Assembly: GCA_002427055.1 (NCBI GenBank)
Contig: DIPA01000034.1
Coordinates: 25,638 to 32,430 of the forward strand
Direction: 5' to 3'
DNA length: 6,793 bases
From: Firmicutes bacterium UBA5500
Lineage (GTDB): Bacteria; Bacillota; UBA994; UBA5500
Below are positions 1 to 6,431 of this stretch, one piece after another (the first letter of the stretch is position 1; each line of letters opens with the position of its first letter). The position numbers and the translations under genes were made by a program. The notes beneath the pieces are model-generated. The model did not search any database, was not told the DNA's origin, and worked only from the letters and a program-made list of their open reading frames with translations.

Positions 1-814
1 CTAGCAGAACATCTTCCAAAGAATCGAAACCGACCACAGGCCGCACGCTTGCCTCTAATTGCAGGCCATCCGCGGTTGGTTCAACAGACTCCACATAGCC
101 AACCAAAATACCCTTAGGCAAATTTAGCGCTGCCGTACCTGCCGTGATGATGGCATATCCAGGTTGAACTGCCGCTTCGCGTGAAAGGCGAATCAACCGA
201 AGCATGCCAGGCCTGTCTGGATCAGCCTCAAGCGTTCCCCGTACTCGCGTTTCTTGTACCTGAGCAGCAATCGGACCACGAGAATCAATAACTAACACCA
301 CTTTTGAACATGTAGGCAATACCTCATAGACCCTGCCAACAAAACCCTGGTGTGTAATCACAGGAGTGTTCATTTTCACACCATGCTTGCTACCCTGATC
401 AATAACCAGCTCCTGCTGCCAGGGATTCTGACCAATGTTAATAACCTTAGCCAGTTTTAGCGCTAAAGTAGGGTTGGCCTCTTTGTAGTCTAGGAGATCA
501 CGTAACCGCTGGTTCTCTCTTTCCGACTCAACCAGCAAATTGGCTTGCATTTGCAGAGCTGCAAGCTTCGATTCCAGCTCGAAATTGCGTGCCCGCAGCA
601 CGAATAGCCCTCGCAGGTTATGCACGAAGCCATTAATACGCTGCACCAGTACGGTGCTTGCCCGTGAAAAGGGAGCTAAGCCTTGCATAATAATACCTTC
701 AAGACGCGAGGGATAAACGCGCTGACCAGCAGTGTGGCTCGCAAATCCAATAAGAACCACCAATATTAAGCTAAAAACAACAAATCCCTTGTTTCTCCTC
801 CAGAAGGACTGCAC
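1..814 (-). CDS. mreC: Rod shape-determining protein MreC (C-terminal end cut by window edge)
   Basis: Bitopic membrane protein of the elongation machinery; in the family it links MreB and MreD to peptidoglycan synthases outside the membrane. Reading back from a GTG at 814 gives 271 uninterrupted codons to the left edge. Residues 1-9 are basic (FWRRNKG), about 11-25 form one membrane helix, and about 65-108 are a Glu/Arg/Leu-rich coiled coil. The beta domain follows, with the family signatures ELVIDQGSKHGV (135-146), PVITHQGFVGRV (151-162) and LPKGILVGYV (232-241). The last visible residues, FDSLEDVLL, match the usual C-terminus, so only a few codons should be missing. GTG 814 is the only reasonable start, because an in-frame stop lies at 833-835. 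Its ribosome binding site (AAGGG) is weak. The gene starts 27 bases after mreB, and mreD would be expected next, outside the window. Confidence 0.95.
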   Translation of the reverse strand, partial: MQSFWRRNKGFVVFSLILVVLIGFASHTAGQRVYPSRLEGIIMQGLAPFSRASTVLVQRINGFVHNLRGLFVLRARNFELESKLAALQMQANLLVESERENQRLRDLLDYKEANPTLALKLAKVINIGQNPWQQELVIDQGSKHGVKMNTPVITHQGFVGRVYEVLPTCSKVVLVIDSRGPIAAQVQETRVRGTLEADPDRPGMLRLIRLSREAAVQPGYAIITAGTAALNLPKGILVGYVESVEPTADGLQLEASVRPVVGFDSLEDVLL

Positions 815-841
815 CTTATCGCCCTTCTTTCTCTATAGTTC

Positions 842-1873
842 TTATCTACGTGGGGAAGCTGCAACTAGGCGCTGCAAATTGGGGTTCTCCATGATCTTGC
901 CCGTCCCCAAAGCCACGCAAGCTAGCGGTTCCTCTGCCAGATGCACAGGCATGCCAGTTTCCTCACTGATCAACTTATCAAGTCCTTTGAGAAGCGAGCC
1001 ACCACCAGTCATCATAATGCCTCTATCCATAACATCTGCAGCCAACTCAGGTGGAGTCCGCTCCAGTGTCGATTTTACTGCATCAACAATGGCTCTAACT
1101 GGCTCAGCTAATGCTTCTCTGACCTCCGTCGAGGTTATTTCTAGCGTCTTTGGCAAACCGGTAACTAGGTCACGTCCACGCACATCAAGACGTTGCTCTT
1201 CCTCAAGAATATAAGCGGAACCGATGCTCTTCTTAGTTTCTTCCGCTGTGCGCTCACCAATCATCAAGTTATAGTGGCGCTTAATATACGCCATAATAGC
1301 GTCATCAATTTCATCGCCGCCTACACGAATCGATTTGTGAGTCACAACGCCACCCAGTGAGATGATCGCCACCTCCGTGGTACCACCACCGATATCGACA
1401 ATCATGTTGCCCGTGGGTTCCTCGACAGGAAGCCCAGCACCAATAGCAGCCGCCATCGGCTCCTCCACAATAATCGCATCGCGAGCACCCGCCGATTTGG
1501 TGGCATCGTATACCGCTCTTTTTTCCACCTCAGTAACTCCGGATGGTACACAAACTACGACTAGTGGCGATAAAAAAGGTCGCCCTTTGATAGCTGTGAA
1601 AATAAACTTGTGCAACATCTTCTGCGTGGTATCGAAATCGGCTATTACACCATCCCTGAGTGGACGGATGGCAATGATATTACCGGGGGTACGTCCAACC
1701 ATTCTCTTTGCGGCCTCACCCACTTCGAGTACTTCTCCCGAATCACGCTTGATAGCCACTACTGATGGTTCGTTAAGTACGATGCCTTTGCCTTTCACAT
1801 AGACTAAACAATTTGCTGTACCAAGGTCTATTCCCAAGTCCTTGGAAAATGTTTTCTGGAAAAAATTCGCCAT
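842..1873 (-). CDS. mreB: Rod shape-determining protein MreB (bacterial actin)
   Basis: Cytoplasmic actin-like ATPase that forms membrane-associated filaments and directs lateral cell-wall synthesis. The 343 residues match the usual family length. The visible actin-fold motifs are phosphate-1 DLGTAN at 16-21, the glutamate in [11 protein letters not shown] (137-147), phosphate-2 [11 protein letters not shown] at 159-169, and the adenosine motif TGGGSLLKG at 289-297. All are intact, so the protein should bind and hydrolyse ATP. The ATG start at 1873 has a strong site, AGGAGGG, 8 bases upstream. It begins 19 bases after the radC stop and is followed closely by mreC, which supports one transcript. 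MreB paralogues (Mbl, MreBH) are similar, but the radC-mreB-mreC order identifies this as the mreB copy. Confidence 0.97.
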   Translation of the reverse strand: MANFFQKTFSKDLGIDLGTANCLVYVKGKGIVLNEPSVVAIKRDSGEVLEVGEAAKRMVGRTPGNIIAIRPLRDGVIADFDTTQKMLHKFIFTAIKGRPFLSPLVVVCVPSGVTEVEKRAVYDATKSAGARDAIIVEEPMAAAIGAGLPVEEPTGNMIVDIGGGTTEVAIISLGGVVTHKSIRVGGDEIDDAIMAYIKRHYNLMIGERTAEETKKSIGSAYILEEEQRLDVRGRDLVTGLPKTLEITSTEVREALAEPVRAIVDAVKSTLERTPPELAADVMDRGIMMTGGGSLLKGLDKLISEETGMPVHLAEEPLACVALGTGKIMENPNLQRLVAASPRR

Positions 1874-1892
1874 TCTGCTTGCCCTCCTGCGA

Positions 1893-2576
1893 CTAGACTA
1901 ATCCCTTTTCTTTCATGCTTATAGTTCTACCATCACCAAAAACAACATGATCTAAAACCTCTATACCGATAATTTTGCCTGCCTCCACTAAACGACGCGT
2001 AACATCGATGTCTTCCCTGCTTGGCGTGGGGTCGCCACTCGGATGGTTATGAGCAACCAGCACAGCGGCAGCACTATGCCTAATGGCATACTTAAACACC
2101 TCTCTAGGGTGAACGATCGATGCATTTAGACTACCACGAAAAACGGTTCTCTTAGAAAGCACGTTATTCTTCGTATCCACTAAAACGACAACGAACTCCT
2201 CGTGTGCTAACTGCCTGAAGTATGGCATTAACAGAATGGCTAGATCATTCGGTTGGCGAATTACTGCCTCATGAAAACGGCTTTCAGCAATGCGCACCGC
2301 AAATTCAGATAGCGCTGCCAACTGGCAAGCTTTAGCAACTCCAATACCGGGCTCTAGCTGCAGTTCATCAGTCGATAGTTCCAACAGACCACGTACATTG
2401 CCAAAGCGGGTTAGTAATCTGTCCGCCAAATGGATAGCCGACTCACCACGTACACCCGTGCCGAGTATAATCGCCAATAGCTCTGCATTATTCAATGCTT
2501 TCGGTCCCAGCCGCATCATGCGTTCGCGCGGTCTTTCTTGCTCGGCCATTTCTTTAATCAACAACGGTCTTGGCAT
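1893..2576 (-). CDS. radC: RadC family protein (JAB1/MPN-type putative metalloprotein)
   Basis: A 227-residue protein of the RadC/UPF0758 family. The N-terminal part (about 10-100) carries ERPRERM and a helix-hairpin-helix-like stretch, [10 protein letters not shown] (74-83). The C-terminal half is a JAB1/MPN-type domain with the metal motif [14 protein letters not shown] (176-189), giving H176, H178, S186 and D189, plus an upstream acidic pair at 126-127. The biochemical role is unsettled: the E. coli radC102 phenotype was later traced to recG, so a DNA-repair function should not be assumed. A longer frame opens at a GTG at 2636, inside maf. I prefer ATG 2576 because it has a GGGGGA site 7 bases upstream and gives the normal family N-terminus and length. 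This leaves a 40-base gap after maf. Confidence 0.93.
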   Translation of the reverse strand: MPRPLLIKEMAEQERPRERMMRLGPKALNNAELLAIILGTGVRGESAIHLADRLLTRFGNVRGLLELSTDELQLEPGIGVAKACQLAALSEFAVRIAESRFHEAVIRQPNDLAILLMPYFRQLAHEEFVVVLVDTKNNVLSKRTVFRGSLNASIVHPREVFKYAIRHSAAAVLVAHNHPSGDPTPSREDIDVTRRLVEAGKIIGIEVLDHVVFGDGRTISMKEKGLV

Positions 2577-2583
2577 ACTCTTT

Positions 2584-2588
2584 CCCCC
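2584..2588 (-). promoter_or_regulatory. Ribosome binding site that decides the radC start
   Basis: On the minus strand, GGGGG lies 7 bases before the ATG at 2576. It can pair with the CCUCC of 16S rRNA through one G-U wobble. The alternative GTG at 2636 lies within maf and would add about 20 residues not typical of RadC. Confidence 0.6.
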
Positions 2589-2616
2589 ATTCCATGCATC
2601 AAAAGGAAACTTATGC

Positions 2617-3189
2617 CTAGCTCCAAACAGCCTCACATTGCTGTCGTAACTCAGCTAACCTGCTAAGCGGTAGTCCAACAACGTTGAAATAGCATCCATC
2701 TATCCTATCTACAAATAGCGCCGCCATACCTTGAATACCGTAAGCACCCGCCTTATCATACGGCTCTTCAGTCTCCAAGTAACTAGCCAACTCTGCTTCT
2801 GTTATCTGCCGCATATGAACGCGCGTACGGACTATATCACTTATCTCGCGTCCAGAGCTACTATCAACTAGGGCCACTGCTGTAAAAACATCGTGCCAAT
2901 CACCCGATAACATACGTAGCATGCTAGCTGCCTCTTCTTTGCCCTTAGGCTTACCCAGTAGTTCTCCAGCGTGCACCACGATAGTATCAGCTCCCAGCAC
3001 AATGCCTGACCTAAACTGGGTAGCCACCTCTCTAGCCTTTCCCAAGGCATTATATAATACAAAAGCCTCAGGTTCGCTAGCAACCGTCAATTCCCTAAAA
3101 TTACTAGGACGGACGATACAGTCCCAACCAATTTGCCTGAGCAGAGCCCGCCGCCGAGGCGAGGCAGATGCTAAAACTAGCTGCTTCAT
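2617..3189 (-). CDS. maf: Maf family nucleoside triphosphate pyrophosphatase (dTTP/UTP type)
   Basis: Cytoplasmic pyrophosphatase that hydrolyses the alpha-beta phosphate bond of non-canonical and some canonical nucleotides; Maf is also linked to septum control in Bacillus. The 190 residues are the usual length. The N-terminal signature LASASPRRRALL (6-17), E33, K51, GADTIV (66-71) and GKPK (79-82) are present. EPYDKAGAYGIQGMAALFV (142-160) supplies the conserved Lys and Gln. The AYGIQG form resembles the YhdE group (dTTP/UTP) rather than the YceF group (m7GTP); that assignment is inference. The ATG start overlaps the stop of the DUF4321 gene as ATGA, with no strong ribosome binding site of its own, so translation is probably coupled. 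A maf-radC-mreBCD order is also known in Bacillus subtilis. Confidence 0.94.
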   Translation of the reverse strand: MKQLVLASASPRRRALLRQIGWDCIVRPSNFRELTVASEPEAFVLYNALGKAREVATQFRSGIVLGADTIVVHAGELLGKPKGKEEAASMLRMLSGDWHDVFTAVALVDSSSGREISDIVRTRVHMRQITEAELASYLETEEPYDKAGAYGIQGMAALFVDRIDGCYFNVVGLPLSRLAELRQQCEAVWS

Positions 3190-3437
3190 AAGCGCTTAAA
3201 AAGAATCAAGGCTATAATCAGGCCTAAGACCCCTGCTACTGTAAGACGGAAAGAAAAACCGAAAGTTAGTGTAAACATGTCCAGACTGAGAACTAGAGGT
3301 GGGTTAATACCATACGCCTGACTTGAAAGGTTGAGCCAAGGAGCAATGCCTCCCAAGGCTTGTCCCAGCAGGCTACCCAAAAAGGACCCCAACACTAAGA
3401 AAAATACTAATAGCCACCCCTTTTTTCCTCTGCGCAT
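3186..3437 (-). CDS. DUF4321 small membrane protein, function unknown
   Basis: An 83-residue protein that I recognise as the DUF4321 family by its pattern: a basic N-terminus (MRRGKKG), a first hydrophobic helix rich in Gly and Leu (about 8-30), APWLNLSSQAYGI (32-44), LTFGFSF (57-63), and a second helix (about 64-80) ending in KRL. It should be a two-helix inner-membrane protein. No catalytic residues are evident and the function is unknown. The ATG at 3437 has a good site (AAAGGAGAGG). Its TGA overlaps the maf ATG, so the two are probably translationally coupled. As first gene of the second unit, it sits immediately upstream of the cell-shape genes, which hints at an envelope-related role but does not show one. 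Confidence 0.85.
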   Translation of the reverse strand: MRRGKKGWLLVFFLVLGSFLGSLLGQALGGIAPWLNLSSQAYGINPPLVLSLDMFTLTFGFSFRLTVAGVLGLIIALILFKRL

Positions 3438-3495
3438 TATGAACCTCTCCTTTTCAGCTGGCCTCAGGCAAAGTGCAGCCCTTTACTCATCTTCT

Positions 3496-3526
3496 ATTCT
3501 AGCATAGCTCGAGTCAATAAGCGTAA
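3496..3526 (-). promoter_or_regulatory. Candidate promoter for the DUF4321-maf-radC-mreBC unit
   Basis: On the minus strand an extended -10 element, TGC-TAGAAT, occupies 3496-3504 and would start transcription near 3488, about 50 bases before the DUF4321 ATG. A poor -35 match, TTACGC, lies at 3521-3526 with a long 19-base spacer. A better -35 hexamer, TTGACT, at 3512-3517 is too close to this -10; with TAGAAG as -10 its spacing would be 15. Placement downstream of the hairpin and upstream of the first gene supports a promoter here, but the exact boxes are uncertain. Confidence 0.35.
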
Positions 3527-3555
3527 CTTGTGTTTGACGGGAGTTTCATCTCTCA

Positions 3556-3611
3556 TAAGAAATGCACCTCCAAATGTTAGTTGTGATGTCTAACATCTGG
3601 GGTGCACTTCA
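3556..3611 (-). terminator. Large imperfect hairpin, probable rnf operon terminator
   Basis: Arms at 3563-3580 and 3590-3606 are complementary over 17 pairs, with one bulged base (3569) and one G-U pair in the minus-strand RNA, around a 9-base loop (3581-3589). The stem can be lengthened by about four pairs, where GAAG upstream pairs with the TTTC that follows. It sits about 36 bases after the rnfB stop, and the minus-strand tail reads TTTCTTAT. This is T-rich but weaker than a classic U-tract, so a terminator is likely but not certain; an attenuator or an mRNA-stabilising 3' end are alternatives. Confidence 0.6.
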
Positions 3612-3646
3612 CGAACGCATTGTTCCTGCTTGTCTTTCCCAACTAG

Positions 3647-4630
3647 CTACTGCATGTTGATAGTATGCTTAGGGCACTTCTCAGCACACAATCCACAACC
3701 TACACATTTGTCGTGGTCGACTCGATGCTTGGCTTTGAGTTCACCCTCTATAGCGCCAACTGGGCAGGCTTTCTTGCAGATTGAACACCCAACACAATCA
3801 TCACCAATGATTGCTTTAGGCCTTGCTTCTAATTGTCCAACGATAGCTTTGGTAGGACATTTGGTTACACATAAGCCACACTTACGACACTTGCTGTAAT
3901 CAATGCGCGCCAGATTGTTTTCTAGCGTAATTGCATCAAAAGGACAAGCCTTCATACATAAACCACAACCAATGCAACCGGTGCTGCAAATAGCTCGTAC
4001 GTCCTTACCCTTGGCCTCCGAAAGGCACCTAACCTGTACCAATGCATCTACAGGTCGCAGCGCGGTTATTTTTCGTGGACAAGCCAAGACGCACTGCTCA
4101 CAGCCAGTACATTTGGCCTCATCAATAACAGGCAGCCCATTATCCCCCATACTAATTGCGTCGAAAGGACAGGCCCGCAAGCAATCTCCATAGCCGAGAC
4201 AACCAAAGGTACATAGCTTATCGCCGCCCCCAACTGCTTGTGCGGCCCGGCAAGTCTGTACTCCCGTATATTGAAAACGCTTCCCGCATTCTTCCTTCCC
4301 ACCACGGCAATAAACCGTTGCTACCTGCCTAATAGCACTAGTATCAACTGCTACACCCATGACAGCTGCAATCTTCTCAGCCACCGTAGCACCGCCAACC
4401 GGACACGAATTGGTAGGCGCTCCCTGTAATATGGCGTCGGCATATCCACTACAACCTGGATAACCACATCCCCCACAGTTGGCACCCGGCAGGATAGCCA
4501 ATAGCTCCTCAGCACGCGGATCAACCTCGACGGCGAATTTCTTGGACGCATAGGCTAACACAGCTCCAAATAGCAGACCAAAGCCGCCTAGGACACCAAC
4601 GGCTTTAGCTATCATGATTAAATTGCTCAC
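3647..4630 (-). CDS. rnfB: Rnf complex subunit RnfB, iron-sulfur ferredoxin-oxidising subunit
   Basis: Electron-entry subunit of the Rnf ferredoxin:NAD+ oxidoreductase, anchored to the cytoplasmic membrane face. The 327 residues start with one membrane helix (about 3-30). A four-cysteine Fes-type motif follows (C52, C55, C60, C76). A six-site ferredoxin-like array comes next, each ending in CP: C140-C154, C174-C184, C219-C229, C248-C258, C279-C289 and C309-C319. This gives seven potential [4Fe-4S] sites, plus further cysteines at 108, 115, 127, 202 and 215. Length and layout match the long RnfB of acetogenic and other clostridia. The frame opens at 4678 inside rnfA, but GTG 4630 has an AGGAGGT site 7 bases upstream and places the membrane helix at the N-terminus. 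It starts 16 bases after rnfA and is the last gene of the operon. Confidence 0.96.
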   Translation of the reverse strand: MSNLIMIAKAVGVLGGFGLLFGAVLAYASKKFAVEVDPRAEELLAILPGANCGGCGYPGCSGYADAILQGAPTNSCPVGGATVAEKIAAVMGVAVDTSAIRQVATVYCRGGKEECGKRFQYTGVQTCRAAQAVGGGDKLCTFGCLGYGDCLRACPFDAISMGDNGLPVIDEAKCTGCEQCVLACPRKITALRPVDALVQVRCLSEAKGKDVRAICSTGCIGCGLCMKACPFDAITLENNLARIDYSKCRKCGLCVTKCPTKAIVGQLEARPKAIIGDDCVGCSICKKACPVGAIEGELKAKHRVDHDKCVGCGLCAEKCPKHTINMQ

Positions 4631-4637
4631 GAGATTC

Positions 4638-4644
4638 ACCTCCT
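4638..4644 (-). promoter_or_regulatory. Ribosome binding site that decides the rnfB start
   Basis: AGGAGGT on the minus strand lies 7 bases before the GTG at 4630 and just after the rnfA stop. The upstream ATG at 4678 lies inside rnfA and would add 16 residues (including HSLVFKDCYKQ) not typical of RnfB. Confidence 0.8.
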
Positions 4645-4646
4645 GC

Positions 4647-5225
4647 TTATAGCAATCCTTGAAAACCAAGGAATGCAATGGAAAGCAAGCCTGCAGTAAT
4701 CAGCGCAATAGGGAAACCCTGAAACGGCTTAGGGATATCAGAGAAAGCTAAGCGCTCACGAATGCCGGCGAAGATTACAATAGCCAACGTAAACCCAAGG
4801 GCAACAGCACAGCCATTAATCATAGACTCAAGTAGATTGTAATGATTATCCACATTAATGATAGTAACACCTAATACAGCACAGTTAGTTGTAATCAACG
4901 GTAAATAAACGCCCAATCCTTGATAGAGTGTTGGGCTAGATTTCAGAATAACCATTTCCACGAACTGAACCAAAGCAGCTATAATCAAAATAAAGGTAAT
5001 AGTTTGCAGGTACATCAAGTCAAACTTCTCTAGCACATATGTCTGCACTACCCAAGTAGCGGCTGAAGAGACAGTCATGACAAAAGTAACTGCCAGCCCC
5101 ATACCAATAGCTGTCTCCACTTGTTTAGAAACCCCAAGAAAAGGGCAGATACCTATGGATCGTGAAAGCACAATGTTGTTAATCAATATTCCACTGATAA
5201 AAATAATCACTAATCTCGTACCCAT
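4647..5225 (-). CDS. rnfA: Rnf complex membrane subunit RnfA
   Basis: Integral membrane subunit of the Rnf complex and homologue of NqrE. The 192 residues are the family length and form about six hydrophobic helices. Two conserved cysteines, in SIGICPFLGV (C27) and TTNCAVLGV (C115), are the type that in the Nqr/Rnf family join those of the partner subunit to hold an iron-sulfur cluster inside the membrane. The family motif AGIRERLAFSDIP (153-165) precedes the last helix. RnfA and RnfE are paralogues with opposite topology; the assignment as RnfA rests on ICPFLGV and on its place just before rnfB. The ATG follows the rnfE stop by 12 bases, with a GGGGG site that begins on the last base of that stop. 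Confidence 0.96.
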   Translation of the reverse strand: MGTRLVIIFISGILINNIVLSRSIGICPFLGVSKQVETAIGMGLAVTFVMTVSSAATWVVQTYVLEKFDLMYLQTITFILIIAALVQFVEMVILKSSPTLYQGLGVYLPLITTNCAVLGVTIINVDNHYNLLESMINGCAVALGFTLAIVIFAGIRERLAFSDIPKPFQGFPIALITAGLLSIAFLGFQGLL

Positions 5226-5233
5226 GTTCTTCG

Positions 5234-5240
5234 CCCCCTA
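5234..5240 (-). promoter_or_regulatory. rnfA ribosome binding site fused to the rnfE stop codon
   Basis: The minus strand reads TAGGGGG: the G of the rnfE TAG stop is the first G of the Shine-Dalgarno-like G5. The ATG of rnfA lies 8 bases further on. A terminating ribosome would cover this site, which suggests coupled translation. Confidence 0.6.
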
Positions 5241-5834
5241 CACTGTACGCCGCGCGCGCACATAGTTGAGCAGAGCAATCAGTAGCCCAAGCGTCATGAA
5301 AGCACCCGGTGCCAAGCTCATGATCAGCATCGGCTGGAAACCAGCTCCAAAAAGTGTCTTACCGAACCAGGTGCCGGCGCCAAGAATCTCACGAATACTA
5401 CCCAGAATTGTTAAGGCTCCTGTAAACCCAAGCCCCATGCCTAAACCGTCAGCAACAGAATCCAGAGGGCCATGCTGAGACGCAAAGGCCTCGGCTCGCT
5501 GCAGAATGATGCAGTTAACCACGATCAGGGGAATGAACAACCCGAGCACCTGATGTAGGCTAGGCACAAAGGCCTGCATTACCATATCAACAACAGTTAC
5601 GAAGGTGGCAATGACAACAACATAGATCGGGATACGAATCTTACTGGGCACTATATTACGAATCAGTGAAATCATCAAGTTGGAGCAAACCAAGACGAAC
5701 GTAACAGCTAAGCCCATCCCTAACCCGTTAACAGCTGCCGTTGTGACAGCCAAGGTTGGGCACATACCTAACAACAGGCCAAAAGTTGGATTCTCCTTGA
5801 TTAAGCCCTTGCTAAACTCTTTGGCAAAATTCAC
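5238..5834 (-). CDS. rnfE: Rnf complex membrane subunit RnfE
   Basis: Integral membrane subunit of Rnf, paralogue of RnfA and homologue of NqrD. It is 198 residues with about six membrane helices. The N-terminus MNFAKEFSKGLIKENPTF is typical of the family. Cysteines in LGMCPTLAVT (C25) and VVNCIILQRAEAFAS (C108) are the expected intramembrane iron-sulfur ligands shared with RnfA. DGLGMGLGFTGAL and SIREILGAGTWFG are conserved family blocks. A GTG at 5843 is possible but lies inside the likely ribosome binding site, GGGGGTG (5841-5847). GTG 5834 sits 6 bases after that site and gives the canonical N-terminus, so I use it. It follows the rnfG stop by 12 bases. Confidence 0.95.
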   Translation of the reverse strand: MNFAKEFSKGLIKENPTFGLLLGMCPTLAVTTAAVNGLGMGLAVTFVLVCSNLMISLIRNIVPSKIRIPIYVVVIATFVTVVDMVMQAFVPSLHQVLGLFIPLIVVNCIILQRAEAFASQHGPLDSVADGLGMGLGFTGALTILGSIREILGAGTWFGKTLFGAGFQPMLIMSLAPGAFMTLGLLIALLNYVRARRTV

Positions 5835-5840
5835 AGCTCG

Positions 5841-5849
5841 CACCCCCTA
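5841..5849 (-). promoter_or_regulatory. rnfE ribosome binding site fused to the rnfG stop codon
   Basis: The minus strand reads TAGGGGGTG. The rnfG stop TAG runs into GGGGGTG, which matches the Shine-Dalgarno GGAGGTG except for one A-to-G change that keeps a G-U pair. The GTG embedded in it (5843) is therefore unlikely to be the start; the GTG at 5834 is correctly spaced. Confidence 0.65.
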
Positions 5850-6431
5850 TTTACCCCATCCAGCACAGAATAGCTGGAGAGCTTGATTTATGCCTTCCGC
5901 CACAGCTTGGCTAGAGATGGTAGCAGAAGTAAGCGCCACAATATCATGCCCCGCAGTAGTTGTGCCCTTTACCACTCGTAGCGGCGCATTAGCATCCTTG
6001 CCTATGAACTGACTGGTAAAACTTTCCTTAGAGATATTGGCACCCAATCCCGGTGATTCTTGGTGGGCTAGTACCTGCAGACCGACAATCTTTCCTTCTT
6101 GATCAATGCCGACCATGAGCTTAATCGGTCCACCGTAGCCCTTTGGTGCTAGTCTCATGACCAAACCTACCGGTTCCCCCGATTCGGCTAAGCCAACAGA
6201 GACTGCTTCAAGAGCCGGGTAATCGGCCAGATCGACAGCCATGTTTTCTTGCCCATCAACAAAGCTACTCGCTATAGGCAATACGGCTTGCTGCGCAGCT
6301 AACTCAGCCTCAACCTGTTGCGCCTCAATCACCGGAACTGTAATTAGGTTAAATCCAGCTAGCAATAATGCGGCCGCACCCGTAAAAACCATCAAGACCA
6401 AGCCCAAACGAAATGTCTCGTTCTTCATCAT
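5847..6431 (-). CDS. rnfG: Rnf complex flavin subunit RnfG
   Basis: FMN-binding subunit of Rnf, homologue of NqrC, with one N-terminal membrane helix and a soluble domain outside the membrane. It has 194 residues: a helix at about 8-30, then an Ala/Glu/Gln-rich linker, then the FMN domain. Family motifs are KGYGGPIKLMVGID (97-110) and AHQESPGLGANI (122-133). The flavin attachment motif is at 168-173 and reads TSATIS, with T171 the expected phosphoester-linked threonine. The usual form is (S/T)GATx(S/T), so Gly is replaced by Ser here. The frame continues upstream into rnfD, but ATG 6431 overlaps the rnfD stop as ATGA and lies 7 bases after GGGGGTG (6439-6445). ATG 6428 is a less well spaced alternative. 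Confidence 0.95.
   Translation of the reverse strand: MMKNETFRLGLVLMVFTGAAALLLAGFNLITVPVIEAQQVEAELAAQQAVLPIASSFVDGQENMAVDLADYPALEAVSVGLAESGEPVGLVMRLAPKGYGGPIKLMVGIDQEGKIVGLQVLAHQESPGLGANISKESFTSQFIGKDANAPLRVVKGTTTAGHDIVALTSATISSQAVAEGINQALQLFCAGWGK

Noticed and set aside
732..1214. Plus-strand frame of 160 codons across the mreC/mreB junction
   Set aside because: It lies opposite two well-supported genes and has no recognisable domain.
1362..1802. Open frame of 146 codons on the plus strand
   Set aside because: It is antisense to mreB, has Ser/Thr/Pro-rich low-information composition, and shows no family pattern; it is a shadow of a conserved gene.
2577..2636. Longer radC form starting at GTG 2636
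   Set aside because: It starts inside maf and adds 20 residues unlike the family, while ATG 2576 has a well-spaced ribosome binding site.
3573..3598. CIRCE-like or Rex-like operator in the intergenic palindrome
   Set aside because: The N9 spacing resembles CIRCE, but the arms are not TTAGCACTC/GAGTGCTAA. The spacing does not suit a Rex site. The position after rnfB and the extended pairing fit a terminator better.
3930..4175. Imperfect direct repeat (3930-3950 and 4155-4175) as a possible mobile or CRISPR repeat
   Set aside because: Both copies encode ACPFDAI of ferredoxin-like motifs in rnfB, so it reflects protein domain duplication; no further regular copies or spacers exist.
3630..4193. 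Plus-strand frames opposite rnfB (3630-3899 and 3903-4193)
   Set aside because: They are mirrors of the regular cysteine codon pattern in rnfB; no independent evidence of coding.
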